A DNA stretch of 64,000 nt from Firm-04 sp045591925 (lineage in GTDB: Bacteria; Bacillota; Clostridia; Oscillospirales; Ruminococcaceae): the NCBI GenBank assembly GCA_045591925.1, contig JAZNTW010000036.1:44132-108131 (forward strand), given 5' to 3'. The position numbers were made by a program, and so were the translations under genes. Positions within the stretch are counted from its first letter, which is position 1. Every line of letters starts with the position of its first letter. This document shows positions 1-7,918 of this stretch, in pieces. The notes beneath the pieces were generated by a model. It searched no databases. It was given only the letters and a program-made list of their open reading frames with translations, and was not told the DNA's origin.

Positions 1-7
1 TTTCTTT

Positions 8-493
8 TTATATCTGAATCTGAGCATTCCACGCTGCAATCAAGCGTTCCAGACTCCATGCCGCATTTGCCGGCGAGGTCGAGGGCAGACGAACAGCCTC
101 TCTCCGGAGCAATGGCTTTTGAAATTTATCGTAATATTTTGCGGCAGTACCGCCATTGACATAAATCTGCCGGATATTCGCCGCGGAAAGAATCGGCGTG
201 AGATCATTTGGCACGACATTGCGGATGCTGCTGTCGGCACTGCCCGTGATTTCGCAGGACGCAATCACATCCCACAGTGCAATATGGTGCGTGAGCAGAA
301 ACGCGCGCTTTTCCTCGATGGTTTCCAGCCCTTCTGCGCCGAAAATCGCCGCTGTTACGCGCCAAAAACGATTTTGCGGATGACCGTAGAAAAACTTCTG
401 CTCGCGCGATTTCACGGACGGAAAACTCCCCAGAATCAGGATTTCCGATTGCGAATCGTATAACGGCGGAAACGGATGCCGGACACATTCCAT
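8..493 (-). CDS. DNA-deoxyinosine (hypoxanthine) glycosylase, UDG superfamily
   Basis: Likely a base-excision repair glycosylase of the uracil-DNA glycosylase superfamily, family 6 type, removing hypoxanthine arising from adenine deamination. The 161-residue protein begins with a HPFPPLYD segment, followed by the superfamily motif ILGSFPSVKSRE, a GHPQNRFW segment and a C-terminal LPSTSPAN motif equivalent to the second catalytic-pocket loop. Length is normal for the family. I chose the ATG at 493 because a GAAAGGAAG ribosome binding site lies seven bases upstream; the open frame continues 39 codons further but lacks a site there. It follows the AraC-type regulator gene on the same strand, with a probable terminator between them. 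Family assignment is confident; substrate preference (hypoxanthine versus uracil) is inferred from family. Confidence 0.8.
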   Translation of the reverse strand: MECVRHPFPPLYDSQSEILILGSFPSVKSREQKFFYGHPQNRFWRVTAAIFGAEGLETIEEKRAFLLTHHIALWDVIASCEITGSADSSIRNVVPNDLTPILSAANIRQIYVNGGTAAKYYDKFQKPLLRREAVRLPSTSPANAAWSLERLIAAWNAQIQI

Positions 494-555
494 GCTTTGC
501 ACTTCCTTTCTGCGCAATGACACACGATATACCGCATCGGAGATACCGCTTTTCA

Positions 556-594
556 GAAATGCCCCGAAGTGAGCTTTCGTTCGCTTCGGGGCAT
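556..594 (-). terminator. Probable intrinsic terminator after the AraC-type regulator
   Basis: A perfect GCCCCGAAG/CTTCGGGGC stem (561-569 and 584-592, extended by AT pairs) begins 17 bases past the regulator stop on the minus strand. The following U tract is short (UUUCU), so termination may be partial. Confidence 0.5.
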
Positions 595-610
595 ATTGGA
601 ACATCGTCAC

Positions 611-2845
611 TCAATCCTCGGTCTGCCGCTTGCGCTTGCGGTATTCGGTCGGCGTAATCCCGACAATCTTCTTGAACTGGTGCATAAAGTGGACATAATT
701 GCTATAGCCGCTTTGATCGGCAATGTAAGCAATGCTGTAATCCGTACTCGAAAGCAAACGCTTGGAAAGCTCGATGCGGCTGTTGATGACATCCTGTGTA
801 AAGCTGATGCCGAAGCAGCGCGTATACAATTTCTGGAAATATCCGCGGCTCAGAATCAAATCGCGGCACATCGCGTCAATGCTCCAATCCTCCTGCGGAT
901 CGCTGTAAATGCGTTCGCGCAAATTGACAAATTCGCGGTAATACGGCGATGCCTTTTCATTCTGCTTCGTTGCGCGGCTTTCCTCAAGCCTTGCCGTCAC
1001 CATCGCCGTGATTTCCTCAAGCGTGGTATTCGGCGTAATGTAATCACAGAAAAATCCGAAGCTCACAGACAGCTTATAGGGCTTCAAAGAGCTTTGATTA
1101 TAATGCTCCAGATAGCCCGAAATCGCATACATCATGCGCTGACAGGCATCCTCCTCATAATCCTGATAGCCGATGATTGCAAACTCCGCGTCCTCGATGC
1201 GCGCACAGCGTTCGTAGGTCGTGCAACTATTGTTCATCGCGTTCGCAAGCACCGTTACGGCACCGTCGCCCTCGGAATGCCCGTAGGTTTCATTGACCTG
1301 CCGCAGCGAATCAAAGCTCGCATAGAGCAATAAAAATCTGCGATGCTCATTCTTTGCCGCATCAAAGCATTCGCGCGAAAACTTGCGATATCCCTCGTAA
1401 TTATACAAACCCGTCAGCGAATCGCGAATCGAGGAAAGATAAATACGGTTGTTGAAGCGCTTGAGATAGGTTTGCATCCGGACAAATTCCAGCGCAATAT
1501 TGACAACAGAAACCCATTCGCAATAAATCGGGTCATAAGTATCAAGCTGGTTGCCGAAGCTCAGCGCAGAGATTCCGAATATCCGGTCATTGTGATGCAG
1601 CGGAGAGAAGAAATAGCAGGCTGGCTTGTCCCGTTCCTCATGCAGACGCGGGAGCATTTTGGTCGCCTGGAACGGCTTTGTCACAACGCCGCCGCCCGGC
1701 TCGTCAAAGAGCTTAAGCAGCATATGCTTCGAGTAGCCCTCTCTGCGGTATTCCGACGGATTTTCGAGTGCGCCGCCGCCCTCCCAGTCCTCACAGAGAC
1801 AGAGAAAATATTCCTGTACACCGCGTATCAAATAAATATGCTCACGAATCACCGCCATACATTCGTCAAGCGTCTGTTTGCTTGTCAGGCGGCTGCTCAT
1901 ATTGCTTGTCCGGAACATGGTGCGGAAGTTTTCCAGCGTTTCCTCCACGCGAATCTGATGCTTGAGATAGTCCATATCCACGCCGCAGGCACAGCTATCG
2001 CCGGTGATGACCTCAATCCGCTCGTGCTCTGTTAATTTGCAGTCCTCGCCGGTCATCATCTGATAGAGCCGTGCTACGCCCTGCGCACCAAGCAGAAAAT
2101 TCTTGCGCACATAGCTTGTCAGCGGAATCATGCTTCGCGCTTCGGTCAGAGAGGCATCATAACCGGTGATCATGATATCCTCCGGAATCCGGACGCCGTT
2201 CTCAATCAGACCGTGGCAAAGTGCCATTGCCATCGGGTCATTGCCGCATACGACGCCCTGCGGCATCTTCCGTTTCCCGTCGATGAACTCCTGCGCCAAA
2301 TTTTTCGCAGCATCATGCCAATAATCGCCATAGAGAACCATGTCATCCGTGACGGGCAGATGCGCAGCTTCCATCGCATCCCGAAAACCAAGCGCACGCT
2401 GCTCAGAGGTATAATGTCCCTGTACACCGGTCAGGCAAAGCAAATCGGTCAGACCATGCTTCTGAATCAGATGAGACGTAATCGCTGCAAAGCCGCTACG
2501 GTCATCCATCATCAAATACGGGAACGGGCTTGTATCGTCATCCAGTACAAGCACCGGAATTTTGTGCTCCTGAAGCATCTCATCAAGGATGAGCTTCTCC
2601 TCCTGACAATGGAACGAGCCGCGTAAATACAGAATGCCGTCAAAGGATGGCAGGTGCATATATTGGAACAAATTAAATTCCGCTTTTTGATATGGCGTCA
2701 TTTCAGAATAATTTGTGATGCACGAAAATACCGCAATATCCATATCCAATGAAAATGCCTGTGCGGAAATGCCTTTAATCAATCTACGCTGCATAAGCTG
2801 CTCTGTCTCACAGACGATCACGCCGATCAAAAGTCGCTTGGTCAT
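611..2845 (-). CDS. LacI-type sensor / degenerate GGDEF / AraC-HTH hybrid transcription regulator
   Basis: A 744-residue cytoplasmic regulator. Residues about 5-285 resemble the sugar-binding core of LacI/GalR repressors (GVIVCETE start, FDGILYLRG, VCGNDPMAMALCHGL, IMITGYDAS), without the LacI DNA-binding head. Residues about 300-465 are a linker or GAF-like region. Residues about 471-625 follow the GGDEF fold (SIRDSLTGLYNYEGY, then YGHSEGDGAVTVLA), but the active-site GG(D/E)EF is EDAEF at 551-555, so diguanylate cyclase activity is unlikely. Residues about 645-738 are an AraC family double helix-turn-helix (IADQSGYSNYVHFMHQFKK, then GITPTEYRKRK). The start at 2845 has AAAGGAGAA eight bases upstream. 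A promoter lies at 2888-2916. The arrangement suggests sugar or nucleoside sensing coupled to AraC-type DNA binding; the ligand and targets cannot be read from the sequence. Confidence 0.82.
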   Translation of the reverse strand: MTKRLLIGVIVCETEQLMQRRLIKGISAQAFSLDMDIAVFSCITNYSEMTPYQKAEFNLFQYMHLPSFDGILYLRGSFHCQEEKLILDEMLQEHKIPVLVLDDDTSPFPYLMMDDRSGFAAITSHLIQKHGLTDLLCLTGVQGHYTSEQRALGFRDAMEAAHLPVTDDMVLYGDYWHDAAKNLAQEFIDGKRKMPQGVVCGNDPMAMALCHGLIENGVRIPEDIMITGYDASLTEARSMIPLTSYVRKNFLLGAQGVARLYQMMTGEDCKLTEHERIEVITGDSCACGVDMDYLKHQIRVEETLENFRTMFRTSNMSSRLTSKQTLDECMAVIREHIYLIRGVQEYFLCLCEDWEGGGALENPSEYRREGYSKHMLLKLFDEPGGGVVTKPFQATKMLPRLHEERDKPACYFFSPLHHNDRIFGISALSFGNQLDTYDPIYCEWVSVVNIALEFVRMQTYLKRFNNRIYLSSIRDSLTGLYNYEGYRKFSRECFDAAKNEHRRFLLLYASFDSLRQVNETYGHSEGDGAVTVLANAMNNSCTTYERCARIEDAEFAIIGYQDYEEDACQRMMYAISGYLEHYNQSSLKPYKLSVSFGFFCDYITPNTTLEEITAMVTARLEESRATKQNEKASPYYREFVNLRERIYSDPQEDWSIDAMCRDLILSRGYFQKLYTRCFGISFTQDVINSRIELSKRLLSSTDYSIAYIADQSGYSNYVHFMHQFKKIVGITPTEYRKRKRQTED

Positions 2846-2887
2846 GGCTTTCTCCTTTCGCACATCAGGAAGTTACAATATATCAAT

Positions 2888-2916
2888 AGTATAGCACAAA
2901 AAGTCAGTCATGTCAA
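2888..2916 (-). promoter_or_regulatory. Sigma-A promoter of the hybrid regulator
   Basis: On the minus strand TTGACA (2911-2916) and TATACT (2888-2893) are separated by exactly 17 bases. Transcription would start about 35 bases before the ATG at 2845. Confidence 0.75.
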
Positions 2917-2973
2917 GAGTATTGCGAAAATCCGATGAAAATAGTGTGCCAAATTGTGCAGTAAACCATGACA

Positions 2974-3016
2974 CAAAAAAACATTCCGACCGGTAATCCG
3001 CTTACCGATCGGAATG
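2974..3016 (-). terminator. Intrinsic terminator of thrH
   Basis: A 15-bp stem (CATTCCGATCGGTAA on the minus strand, one G-U pair, 2982-3016) is followed on the minus strand by a run of U (2975-2981). It begins 12 bases beyond the thrH stop codon. Confidence 0.85.
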
Positions 3017-3028
3017 AAATGTACGATA

Positions 3029-3631
3029 TTATACCATGGCGTTCTTGATTGCCGCAAGCAGCTCGTCATAGGTTTCGTATGCCGGATACTGCGGGTAATC
3101 CTTTTTGATCTGCTCGGTCGAACGGAACAGGAAGCCTGCCTTGCTCGCCTCAATCATGCCGAGGTCATTGAAGCTGTCGCCGCTTGCGATGGTATCGTAG
3201 CCAATCGACTGCAATGCGCGAACGGTTGTCAGCTTGGACTTCTCGCAGCGCATCTTGAAGCCGGTAATGGTGCCGTCCTCGGCAACCTCCAGCGAATTGC
3301 AGAAAATCGTCGGCCAGCCGAGCTTTTCCATCAGCGGTGTTGCAAACTGCGAAAACGTATCGCTGATGATAATGACCTGACCGATTGCGCGCAGCGCATC
3401 CAGAAATTCCCTTGCGCCCTCCATTGGTTCAATCTTCGCGATGGTCTCCTGAATCTCCTTCAGACCAAGCCCATGCTCCTTGAGGATGGCAAGACGATAA
3501 TTCATCAGCTTATCGTAATCCGGCTCATCACGCGTCGTTTTTTTCAATTCCGGAATGCCGCTCGCTTCCGCAAACGCAATCCAGATTTCCGGCACGAGGA
3601 CGCCTTCCAGATCCAGACAGGTAATATACAT
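3029..3631 (-). CDS. thrH: Bifunctional phosphoserine phosphatase/homoserine phosphotransferase ThrH
   Basis: HAD-superfamily enzyme of 200 residues that closely follows the ThrH pattern: motif I CLDLEGVLVPEIWIAFAE at the N terminus (the first Asp is the nucleophile), motif II in VIIISDTFSQF, a conserved Lys region, and motif III/IV in IASGDSFNDLGMI. ThrH proteins dephosphorylate phosphoserine and can transfer the phosphate to homoserine, linking serine and threonine synthesis. The ATG at 3631 has AAAGGAGAA eight bases upstream; an upstream in-frame ATG at 3676 has no comparable site. It is monocistronic, with its own promoter (3695-3723) and terminator. Length matches characterised ThrH (about 205 residues). 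Confidence 0.9.
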   Translation of the reverse strand: MYITCLDLEGVLVPEIWIAFAEASGIPELKKTTRDEPDYDKLMNYRLAILKEHGLGLKEIQETIAKIEPMEGAREFLDALRAIGQVIIISDTFSQFATPLMEKLGWPTIFCNSLEVAEDGTITGFKMRCEKSKLTTVRALQSIGYDTIASGDSFNDLGMIEASKAGFLFRSTEQIKKDYPQYPAYETYDELLAAIKNAMV

Positions 3632-3694
3632 AGTGCATTCTCCTTTGATTGATAGCTTTGATACGCCGCTTGACACGGGGTATCTTGTAGCTAT

Positions 3695-3723
3695 ATTATA
3701 ACATATTCTTTTTTATATTTCAA
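3695..3723 (-). promoter_or_regulatory. Sigma-A promoter of thrH
   Basis: Minus-strand TTGAAA (3718-3723), 17-base spacer, TATAAT (3695-3700), about 60 bases before the thrH start. No riboswitch-like structure is evident in the short leader. Confidence 0.75.
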
Positions 3724-3895
3724 TGGGAGAACGGAAAGAATTTTTACGGTTTGCCCCATGGCAGCAAAATCGGAGGCAGACACTATCCACTTATTACATA
3801 TTATCTGTAAAATTGCAATGGAGGAACAAAAAATGTCCCGCGTAATGCCCAGAAAAAATTATCAGTTAACAATCGCAATTTTTTCAAAAAAACTA

Positions 3896-3924
3896 TTGAC
3901 AAAATTATTTTTTTCGTATATAAT
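3896..3924 (+). promoter_or_regulatory. Consensus sigma-A promoter of the DUF5684-like gene
   Basis: Perfect TTGACA (3896-3901), 17-base spacer, perfect TATAAT (3919-3924). The predicted start is about 60 bases before the ATG at 3992. The rest of the 3632-3991 intergenic stretch is AT-rich and holds nothing else recognisable apart from the divergent thrH promoter. Confidence 0.85.
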
Positions 3925-3991
3925 AATCTCATGGCCAACATTTTACACCCTTGAATATTAAATTTTTGACAAAACACAGGAGGTATTCTCT

Positions 3992-4402
3992 ATGACAATG
4001 GATGAAATGGCAGTCAACACTATTGCCGCTGAAGATGCTCTGGGTATCGCTAGTGGAATTGTTGCGGCTGGTTCGGTAATCGGCGGAATTGTAGCAGTTA
4101 TTATGCTTATTTCTATGTGGAAATTGTTCAGCAAAGCAGGTGCACCCGGCTGGAAAGCAATCATTCCGCTCTATAACACCTACACAATGTTTGATCTTTT
4201 CTGGGCAGGCTGCAATCCGCTTCTGATGGTAATTTTGTGCTGCATTCCGGTAGTAGGTGCAGTCGTCGCGCTCATACTTTACTATAAAATGTGCAAGTCA
4301 TTCGACAAGGGCATTGGCTTCTTGATCCTGCTGCTTCTGTTCTTCCCGATCATGCTGCCGATTCTTGCATTCGGTAACTCCGATTATATCGGCGCTCAGT
4401 AA
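3992..4402 (+). CDS. DUF5684-like small integral membrane protein
   Basis: A 136-residue membrane protein with about three hydrophobic segments (residues 23-45, 70-98, 105-126) and the motif KAGAPGWKAIIPLYNTY after the first helix, typical of the DUF5684 group found next to signal peptidases or alone in Firmicutes. Function of the family is not known to me. A GGAGG site lies eight bases before the ATG at 3992. It is monocistronic between a consensus promoter and a terminator, so it is probably well expressed. Confidence 0.7.
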   Translation: MTMDEMAVNTIAAEDALGIASGIVAAGSVIGGIVAVIMLISMWKLFSKAGAPGWKAIIPLYNTYTMFDLFWAGCNPLLMVILCCIPVVGAVVALILYYKMCKSFDKGIGFLILLLLFFPIMLPILAFGNSDYIGAQ

Positions 4403-4451
4403 CAAAACAAAAAAATGTTGGTTCATATTGTAAATTCTACCGAATAACAAC

Positions 4452-4491
4452 GAAGTCGCTTTTGATGATTGTCAAGAGCGGCTTCTTTTTT
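4452..4491 (+). terminator. Intrinsic terminator of the DUF5684-like gene
   Basis: A 14-bp stem with two G-U pairs (GAAGTCGCTTTTGA pairing with TCAAGAGCGGCTTC, 4452-4485), six-base loop, followed by six T residues. Confidence 0.85.
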
Positions 4492-4589
4492 GCAAGCTGT
4501 TTCAACGATCGTCCAACCATGCGGCATTATGCACAAAAATGTTGAAAATTATTATATGTGTAATTTTTTTTGAACCTGCTCTTTTCCTA

Positions 4590-4618
4590 TTGCATTTCCT
4601 CCGAAAATATGATAAAAT
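4590..4618 (+). promoter_or_regulatory. Sigma-A promoter of the SPFH gene
   Basis: TTGCAT (4590-4595), 17-base spacer, TAAAAT (4613-4618). The leader between it and the ATG at 4720 contains an 8-bp inverted repeat GTATACAG (4626-4633) and CTGTATAC (4659-4666), possibly an operator or leader hairpin. Confidence 0.65.
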
Positions 4619-4719
4619 AGAAAAGGTATACAGTTTTCATGCTCTATACTCTGAGCGACTGTATACAAAGCATCATAATGGACGCGGATTTTCCGCAAGA
4701 CTGAAAGGAGTTTTATTTT

Positions 4720-6054
4720 ATGGGATTGATTTCAGCTGCAATTCAGGCAGGCAGCAGCACACTGAAGGATCAGTGGCTCGAATATTTTTATTGTGATTCC
4801 CTCTCGCCTGATGATTTGATGGTAAAGGGACGTAAGCGTACTAAGGGCAACAACAAGGGCGATGACAATATCATCACAAATGGTAGCGTGATCGCGGTTG
4901 CCGATGGTCAGTGCATGATCATTGTCGAGCAGGGCAGAATCATGGAAATCTGCGCAGAGCCCGGCGAATATACATATGATATCGGTACAGAGCCGAGTAT
5001 CTTCTCCGGCAGCCTCGGTAAGGGCATTGTCGAGAGCTTCAAGACCTTCGGCAGACGTTTCGCCAGAGGCGGCGATACCGGTAAGGATCAGCGTGTCTAC
5101 TACTTCAATACCAAGGAAATCATGGGCTGCAAGTTTGGTACGCAGAACCCGATTCCGTTCCGTGTTGTCGATAATAATATCGGTCTGGATATCGACGTTG
5201 CTGTTCGCTGCAACGGTATGTATCAGTTCGTCATCAGCGATCCGATCCTGTTCTATTCCAAGGTTGCCGGCAATGTAGCAGGCTCGTTCCGCTACTCCGA
5301 TGATATCCAGAATCTGCAGTCTATGATGAGAAGCGAATTCTTAGACGCCCTCCAGCCGGCATTTGCCGCAATCTCCGCACAGGGCATCCGCTACAGCGCA
5401 CTCCCCGGCCATACAAAGGAGCTGCGTGACGCGATGATCGAAGCTCTCCGTGAGGACTGGTCGCTCAACCGTGGTATTACCCTCAGCAAAATTACAATCA
5501 ACTCCGTCACAATTCCGCGTGAAGACGAGGAATTGATCAAGCAGGCACAGCGTGCGGCAATCAACCGTAACCCGAATATGGCTGCTGCAACGCTCGTTAC
5601 CGCACAGGCTCAGGCAATGCAGGACGCTGCAAAGAATACCAACGGCGCTGTCAATGCGTTCATGGGCATGGGCATGGCACAGAACATGGGTGGCGGCGTC
5701 AACCCGAATCAACTCTTTGCAATGGGTCAAATGGCTCAGCAGCAGGCTGTTGCTCCGGCTCCTGTCGCGGCAGCTCCGGCAGCAAACACCTGGACCTGCT
5801 CCTGCGGCACTGCAAACTCCGGCAAATTCTGCCAGAACTGCGGTTCTGCACAGCCGGCTCCGGCAGCAGGTTGGACTTGCTCCTGCGGTACGGTCAACCA
5901 GGGTAAATTCTGTCAGAACTGTGGCAGCAAAAAGCCGGCAGGTGCGCCGCTTTATAAGTGCGACAAATGTGGCTGGCAGCCGGAGAATCCGGCAAATCCA
6001 CCGAAGTTCTGTCCGGAATGCGGCGATCTCTTTGACGCTAAAGATATGCAGTAA
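4720..6054 (+). CDS. SPFH-domain protein with three C-terminal zinc ribbons (YdjI-like)
   Basis: A 444-residue protein of the SPFH group related to Bacillus YdjI (often labelled virion core protein). The N-terminal 300 residues form the SPFH-like region (DQWLEYFYCDSLSPDDLMVKG start, an IVEQGRIMEI strand, REDEELIKQAQRAAINRNPN at its end). A Met/Gln/Ala-rich linker (about 305-355) leads to three zinc ribbons: CSCG-x8-CQNC (about 359-374), a near-duplicate of it (about 386-401) and CDKC...CPEC (about 413-434). No transmembrane helix is obvious. SPFH proteins scaffold membrane microdomains; in Bacillus the relative is co-transcribed with the membrane-stress protein PspA. AAAGGAG precedes the ATG. 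It has its own terminator but is followed by a functionally matching zinc-ribbon membrane protein. Confidence 0.8.
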   Translation: MGLISAAIQAGSSTLKDQWLEYFYCDSLSPDDLMVKGRKRTKGNNKGDDNIITNGSVIAVADGQCMIIVEQGRIMEICAEPGEYTYDIGTEPSIFSGSLGKGIVESFKTFGRRFARGGDTGKDQRVYYFNTKEIMGCKFGTQNPIPFRVVDNNIGLDIDVAVRCNGMYQFVISDPILFYSKVAGNVAGSFRYSDDIQNLQSMMRSEFLDALQPAFAAISAQGIRYSALPGHTKELRDAMIEALREDWSLNRGITLSKITINSVTIPREDEELIKQAQRAAINRNPNMAAATLVTAQAQAMQDAAKNTNGAVNAFMGMGMAQNMGGGVNPNQLFAMGQMAQQQAVAPAPVAAAPAANTWTCSCGTANSGKFCQNCGSAQPAPAAGWTCSCGTVNQGKFCQNCGSKKPAGAPLYKCDKCGWQPENPANPPKFCPECGDLFDAKDMQ

Positions 6055-6080
6055 TCCATAAAAAATAATGACGTAGCAGT

Positions 6081-6112
6081 CGGACGGGATTACGCTCCCG
6101 TCCGGCTTTTTT
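6081..6112 (+). terminator. Intrinsic terminator of the SPFH gene
   Basis: Perfect 9-bp stem CGGACGGGA/TCCCGTCCG (6081-6104) with a six-base loop, followed by GC and six T residues. Confidence 0.85.
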
Positions 6113-6142
6113 CGATTTTAACATAAAGGGGAATTTCAAACA

Positions 6143-7225
6143 ATGTCTGATTTGATGCAATACAAATGTCCTAGCTGCGGTGGTCAAGTCGAATTTGACA
6201 GCAACTCCCAGCAGATGAAATGTCCGTTCTGCCTTTCCGAATTCGATCTCGAATCCCTGAAAGCCTTTGAGGAACAGTTCAGCGACGCCCAACAGGAAAG
6301 CTCGATGAACTGGGAAAACGAGGCAGGCAGCGAATGGACACAAGGCGAAACAGAAAATTTGCGCGTATATTCTTGTGAATCCTGCGGCGGCGAGGTCATC
6401 GCTGATGAGACAACTGCCGCTTCCAAATGCCCGTATTGCGACAATCCCGTGATTATGACGGGTCAGTTCAGCGGCGACCTCAAGCCCGATCTCGTCATTC
6501 CGTTCAAGGTCGATAAGGAAGCTGCTAAGGCTGCCCTGCTCAAGCATATGGAGGGCAAATTCCTTCTGCCGAAAATCTTCAAAAGCGAAAATCATCTCGA
6601 TGAAATCAAGGGCGTTTATGTTCCGGTCTGGCTGTTTGACGCAAGCGTACAAGCCGATCTGCGGTATCGCGCAACAAAAGTCAGACGTTGGAACGATGCA
6701 AATTATCGCTATACCGAAACAAAGCTCTATGCGATTCGTCGCCGTGGCGGACTGTCGTTCTCGAACGTCCCTGTTGACGGCTCCGAGAAAATGGATGACA
6801 CAATGATGGAATCGCTCGAACCATTCGATATTAAGCAAGCAGTTCCGTTCCAGCCTGCATACCTCTCCGGTTATCTGGCTGACCGCTACGATGTGGACGC
6901 TGCTGCCAGCATCGATCGCGCAAATCAGCGTATTCGTCAGAGTACACTCGATGAATTCCGCAAAACGGTTCAGGGATATGATACCGTTACGCTTGAACAC
7001 GACAGCATTCAGCTCCAGAACGGTCAGACGAAATATGCGCTGTATCCGGTCTGGCTGCTCAACACCTCTTGGAATGACAAAAAGTTCACCTTTGGTATGA
7101 ACGGTCAGAGTGGAAAATTTGTTGGTAATCTGCCGATTGATAAGGCAAAAGCTGCGATCGTGTTCGGCGTCGTAACCGTTGTCGTTACCATCATCAGCTA
7201 TATTATCAAAATGCTGATGAATTGA
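6143..7225 (+). CDS. Zinc-ribbon, C-terminally membrane-anchored protein (YdjG-like)
   Basis: A 360-residue protein with two TFIIB-like zinc ribbons: CPSC...CPFC at residues 9-33 and CESC...CPYC at about 79-99. An alpha/beta region follows with the recurrent FKVDKEAAKAAL and GVYVPVWLFDA motifs, a second YPVWLLNTSW repeat near residue 300, and one transmembrane helix at about 334-356 near the C terminus. This is the layout of Bacillus YdjG-type proteins that accompany SPFH and PspA partners. AAGGGGAA lies upstream of the ATG. It likely shares function with the preceding SPFH protein; the specific role is unknown. Confidence 0.75.
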   Translation: MSDLMQYKCPSCGGQVEFDSNSQQMKCPFCLSEFDLESLKAFEEQFSDAQQESSMNWENEAGSEWTQGETENLRVYSCESCGGEVIADETTAASKCPYCDNPVIMTGQFSGDLKPDLVIPFKVDKEAAKAALLKHMEGKFLLPKIFKSENHLDEIKGVYVPVWLFDASVQADLRYRATKVRRWNDANYRYTETKLYAIRRRGGLSFSNVPVDGSEKMDDTMMESLEPFDIKQAVPFQPAYLSGYLADRYDVDAAASIDRANQRIRQSTLDEFRKTVQGYDTVTLEHDSIQLQNGQTKYALYPVWLLNTSWNDKKFTFGMNGQSGKFVGNLPIDKAKAAIVFGVVTVVVTIISYIIKMLMN

Positions 7226-7238
7226 AAGGAGTTTACAT

Positions 7239-7448
7239 ATGGATTTTCTGGCACCGATTATTATTGGTCTGGTTGTTGGCGTCATCACACTGTTTATTTT
7301 GATTTCGCAGCTTCGTACGGTCAAGAAGCAGAATGCGGCTGCTGAATATGTCAATAAGGGCAGCATGAAGATCTCGCATCAGTTTGACCACTATCTCTCA
7401 AGAAAAGTGGAACGCGAAGCAATCCAGAGACAGACCCAGCAAAACTAA
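7239..7448 (+). CDS. Small membrane protein downstream of the YdjG-like gene
   Basis: A 69-residue protein with one N-terminal transmembrane helix (about residues 6-25) and a basic, Gln-rich cytoplasmic tail. GAAAGGAG lies seven bases before the ATG, 13 bases after the preceding stop, so it is clearly co-transcribed and probably a partner of the zinc-ribbon protein. I do not recognise a family. Confidence 0.7.
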   Translation: MDFLAPIIIGLVVGVITLFILISQLRTVKKQNAAAEYVNKGSMKISHQFDHYLSRKVEREAIQRQTQQN

Positions 7449-7554
7449 TAAAAAAAAGCAACTCCGTATACTGTGCTTGAAATGCCCCCCTTTTGTTAGA
7501 CAATGTGGTATAAGAAATATACCAAGCTTGAAACTAACGAAAGGGGGCATTTTT

Positions 7555-7688
7555 ATGCCAAAAGGAAAGCCAAACAAATGATATACACCTGAGTTTTAAG
7601 ATCAAAGTAGTCGAAACGATTCATATGGAACACCTTAGCTAATCTTGTAGGGATGTCACCTATAGAGTACAGGCTCTTTGCTGCATAA
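7555..7688 (+). pseudogene. IS3 transposase remnant (orfA start fused to orfB end)
   Basis: Reading from the ATG at 7555 gives MPKGKPNK, a stop (TGA where CGA is expected), then YTPEF; after one frameshift the IS3 OrfA sequence KIKVVETIHMEHLS follows. About 20 bases later, MSPIEYRLFAA (7653-7688) matches the usual C-terminal end of IS3 OrfB. About 1 kb of transposase sequence is missing between them. Confidence 0.75.
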
Positions 7689-7740
7689 CAAAAGCGACCA
7701 AGATCTCTCTTAGTCGCTTTGCATAACTTTTCTCTTTATA

Positions 7741-7918
7741 GGCAATACCGCACAGAGTTGGTGGTGCAGATACGCAGTCAGATTTTTCGTCAGATTGTAT
7801 AGAAATGACGCCGCTTGGCTGACGCCCAGCAAGGAATTTCTGTGCAAAATAGCGGAAAATATGCAAGTACAAGTAGATGTGCCGCCAAGCCGTAAGGTGG
7901 ACTTTGCGCGGTGTTGCC
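7741..7918 (+). repeat. Miniature inverted-repeat element, copy A (178 bp)
   Basis: Ends are GGCAATACCGCACA and (complement of right end) GGCAACACCGCGCA. TATA occurs on both sides, consistent with a short target duplication. It lies inside the IS3 remnant. It shares its ends and long internal blocks with copies at 27273, 28740 and 63488. No protein-coding content is evident. Confidence 0.8.

Noticed and set aside
3758..3961. Short open frame before the DUF5684-like gene
   Set aside because: It runs through the consensus promoter at 3896-3924, has no ribosome binding site and a composition like AT-rich intergenic DNA.
4626..4666. Inverted repeat GTATACAG/CTGTATAC as an operator
   Set aside because: Only 8 bases per arm, found once, and no regulator can be linked to it; noted with the promoter but not called as a site.
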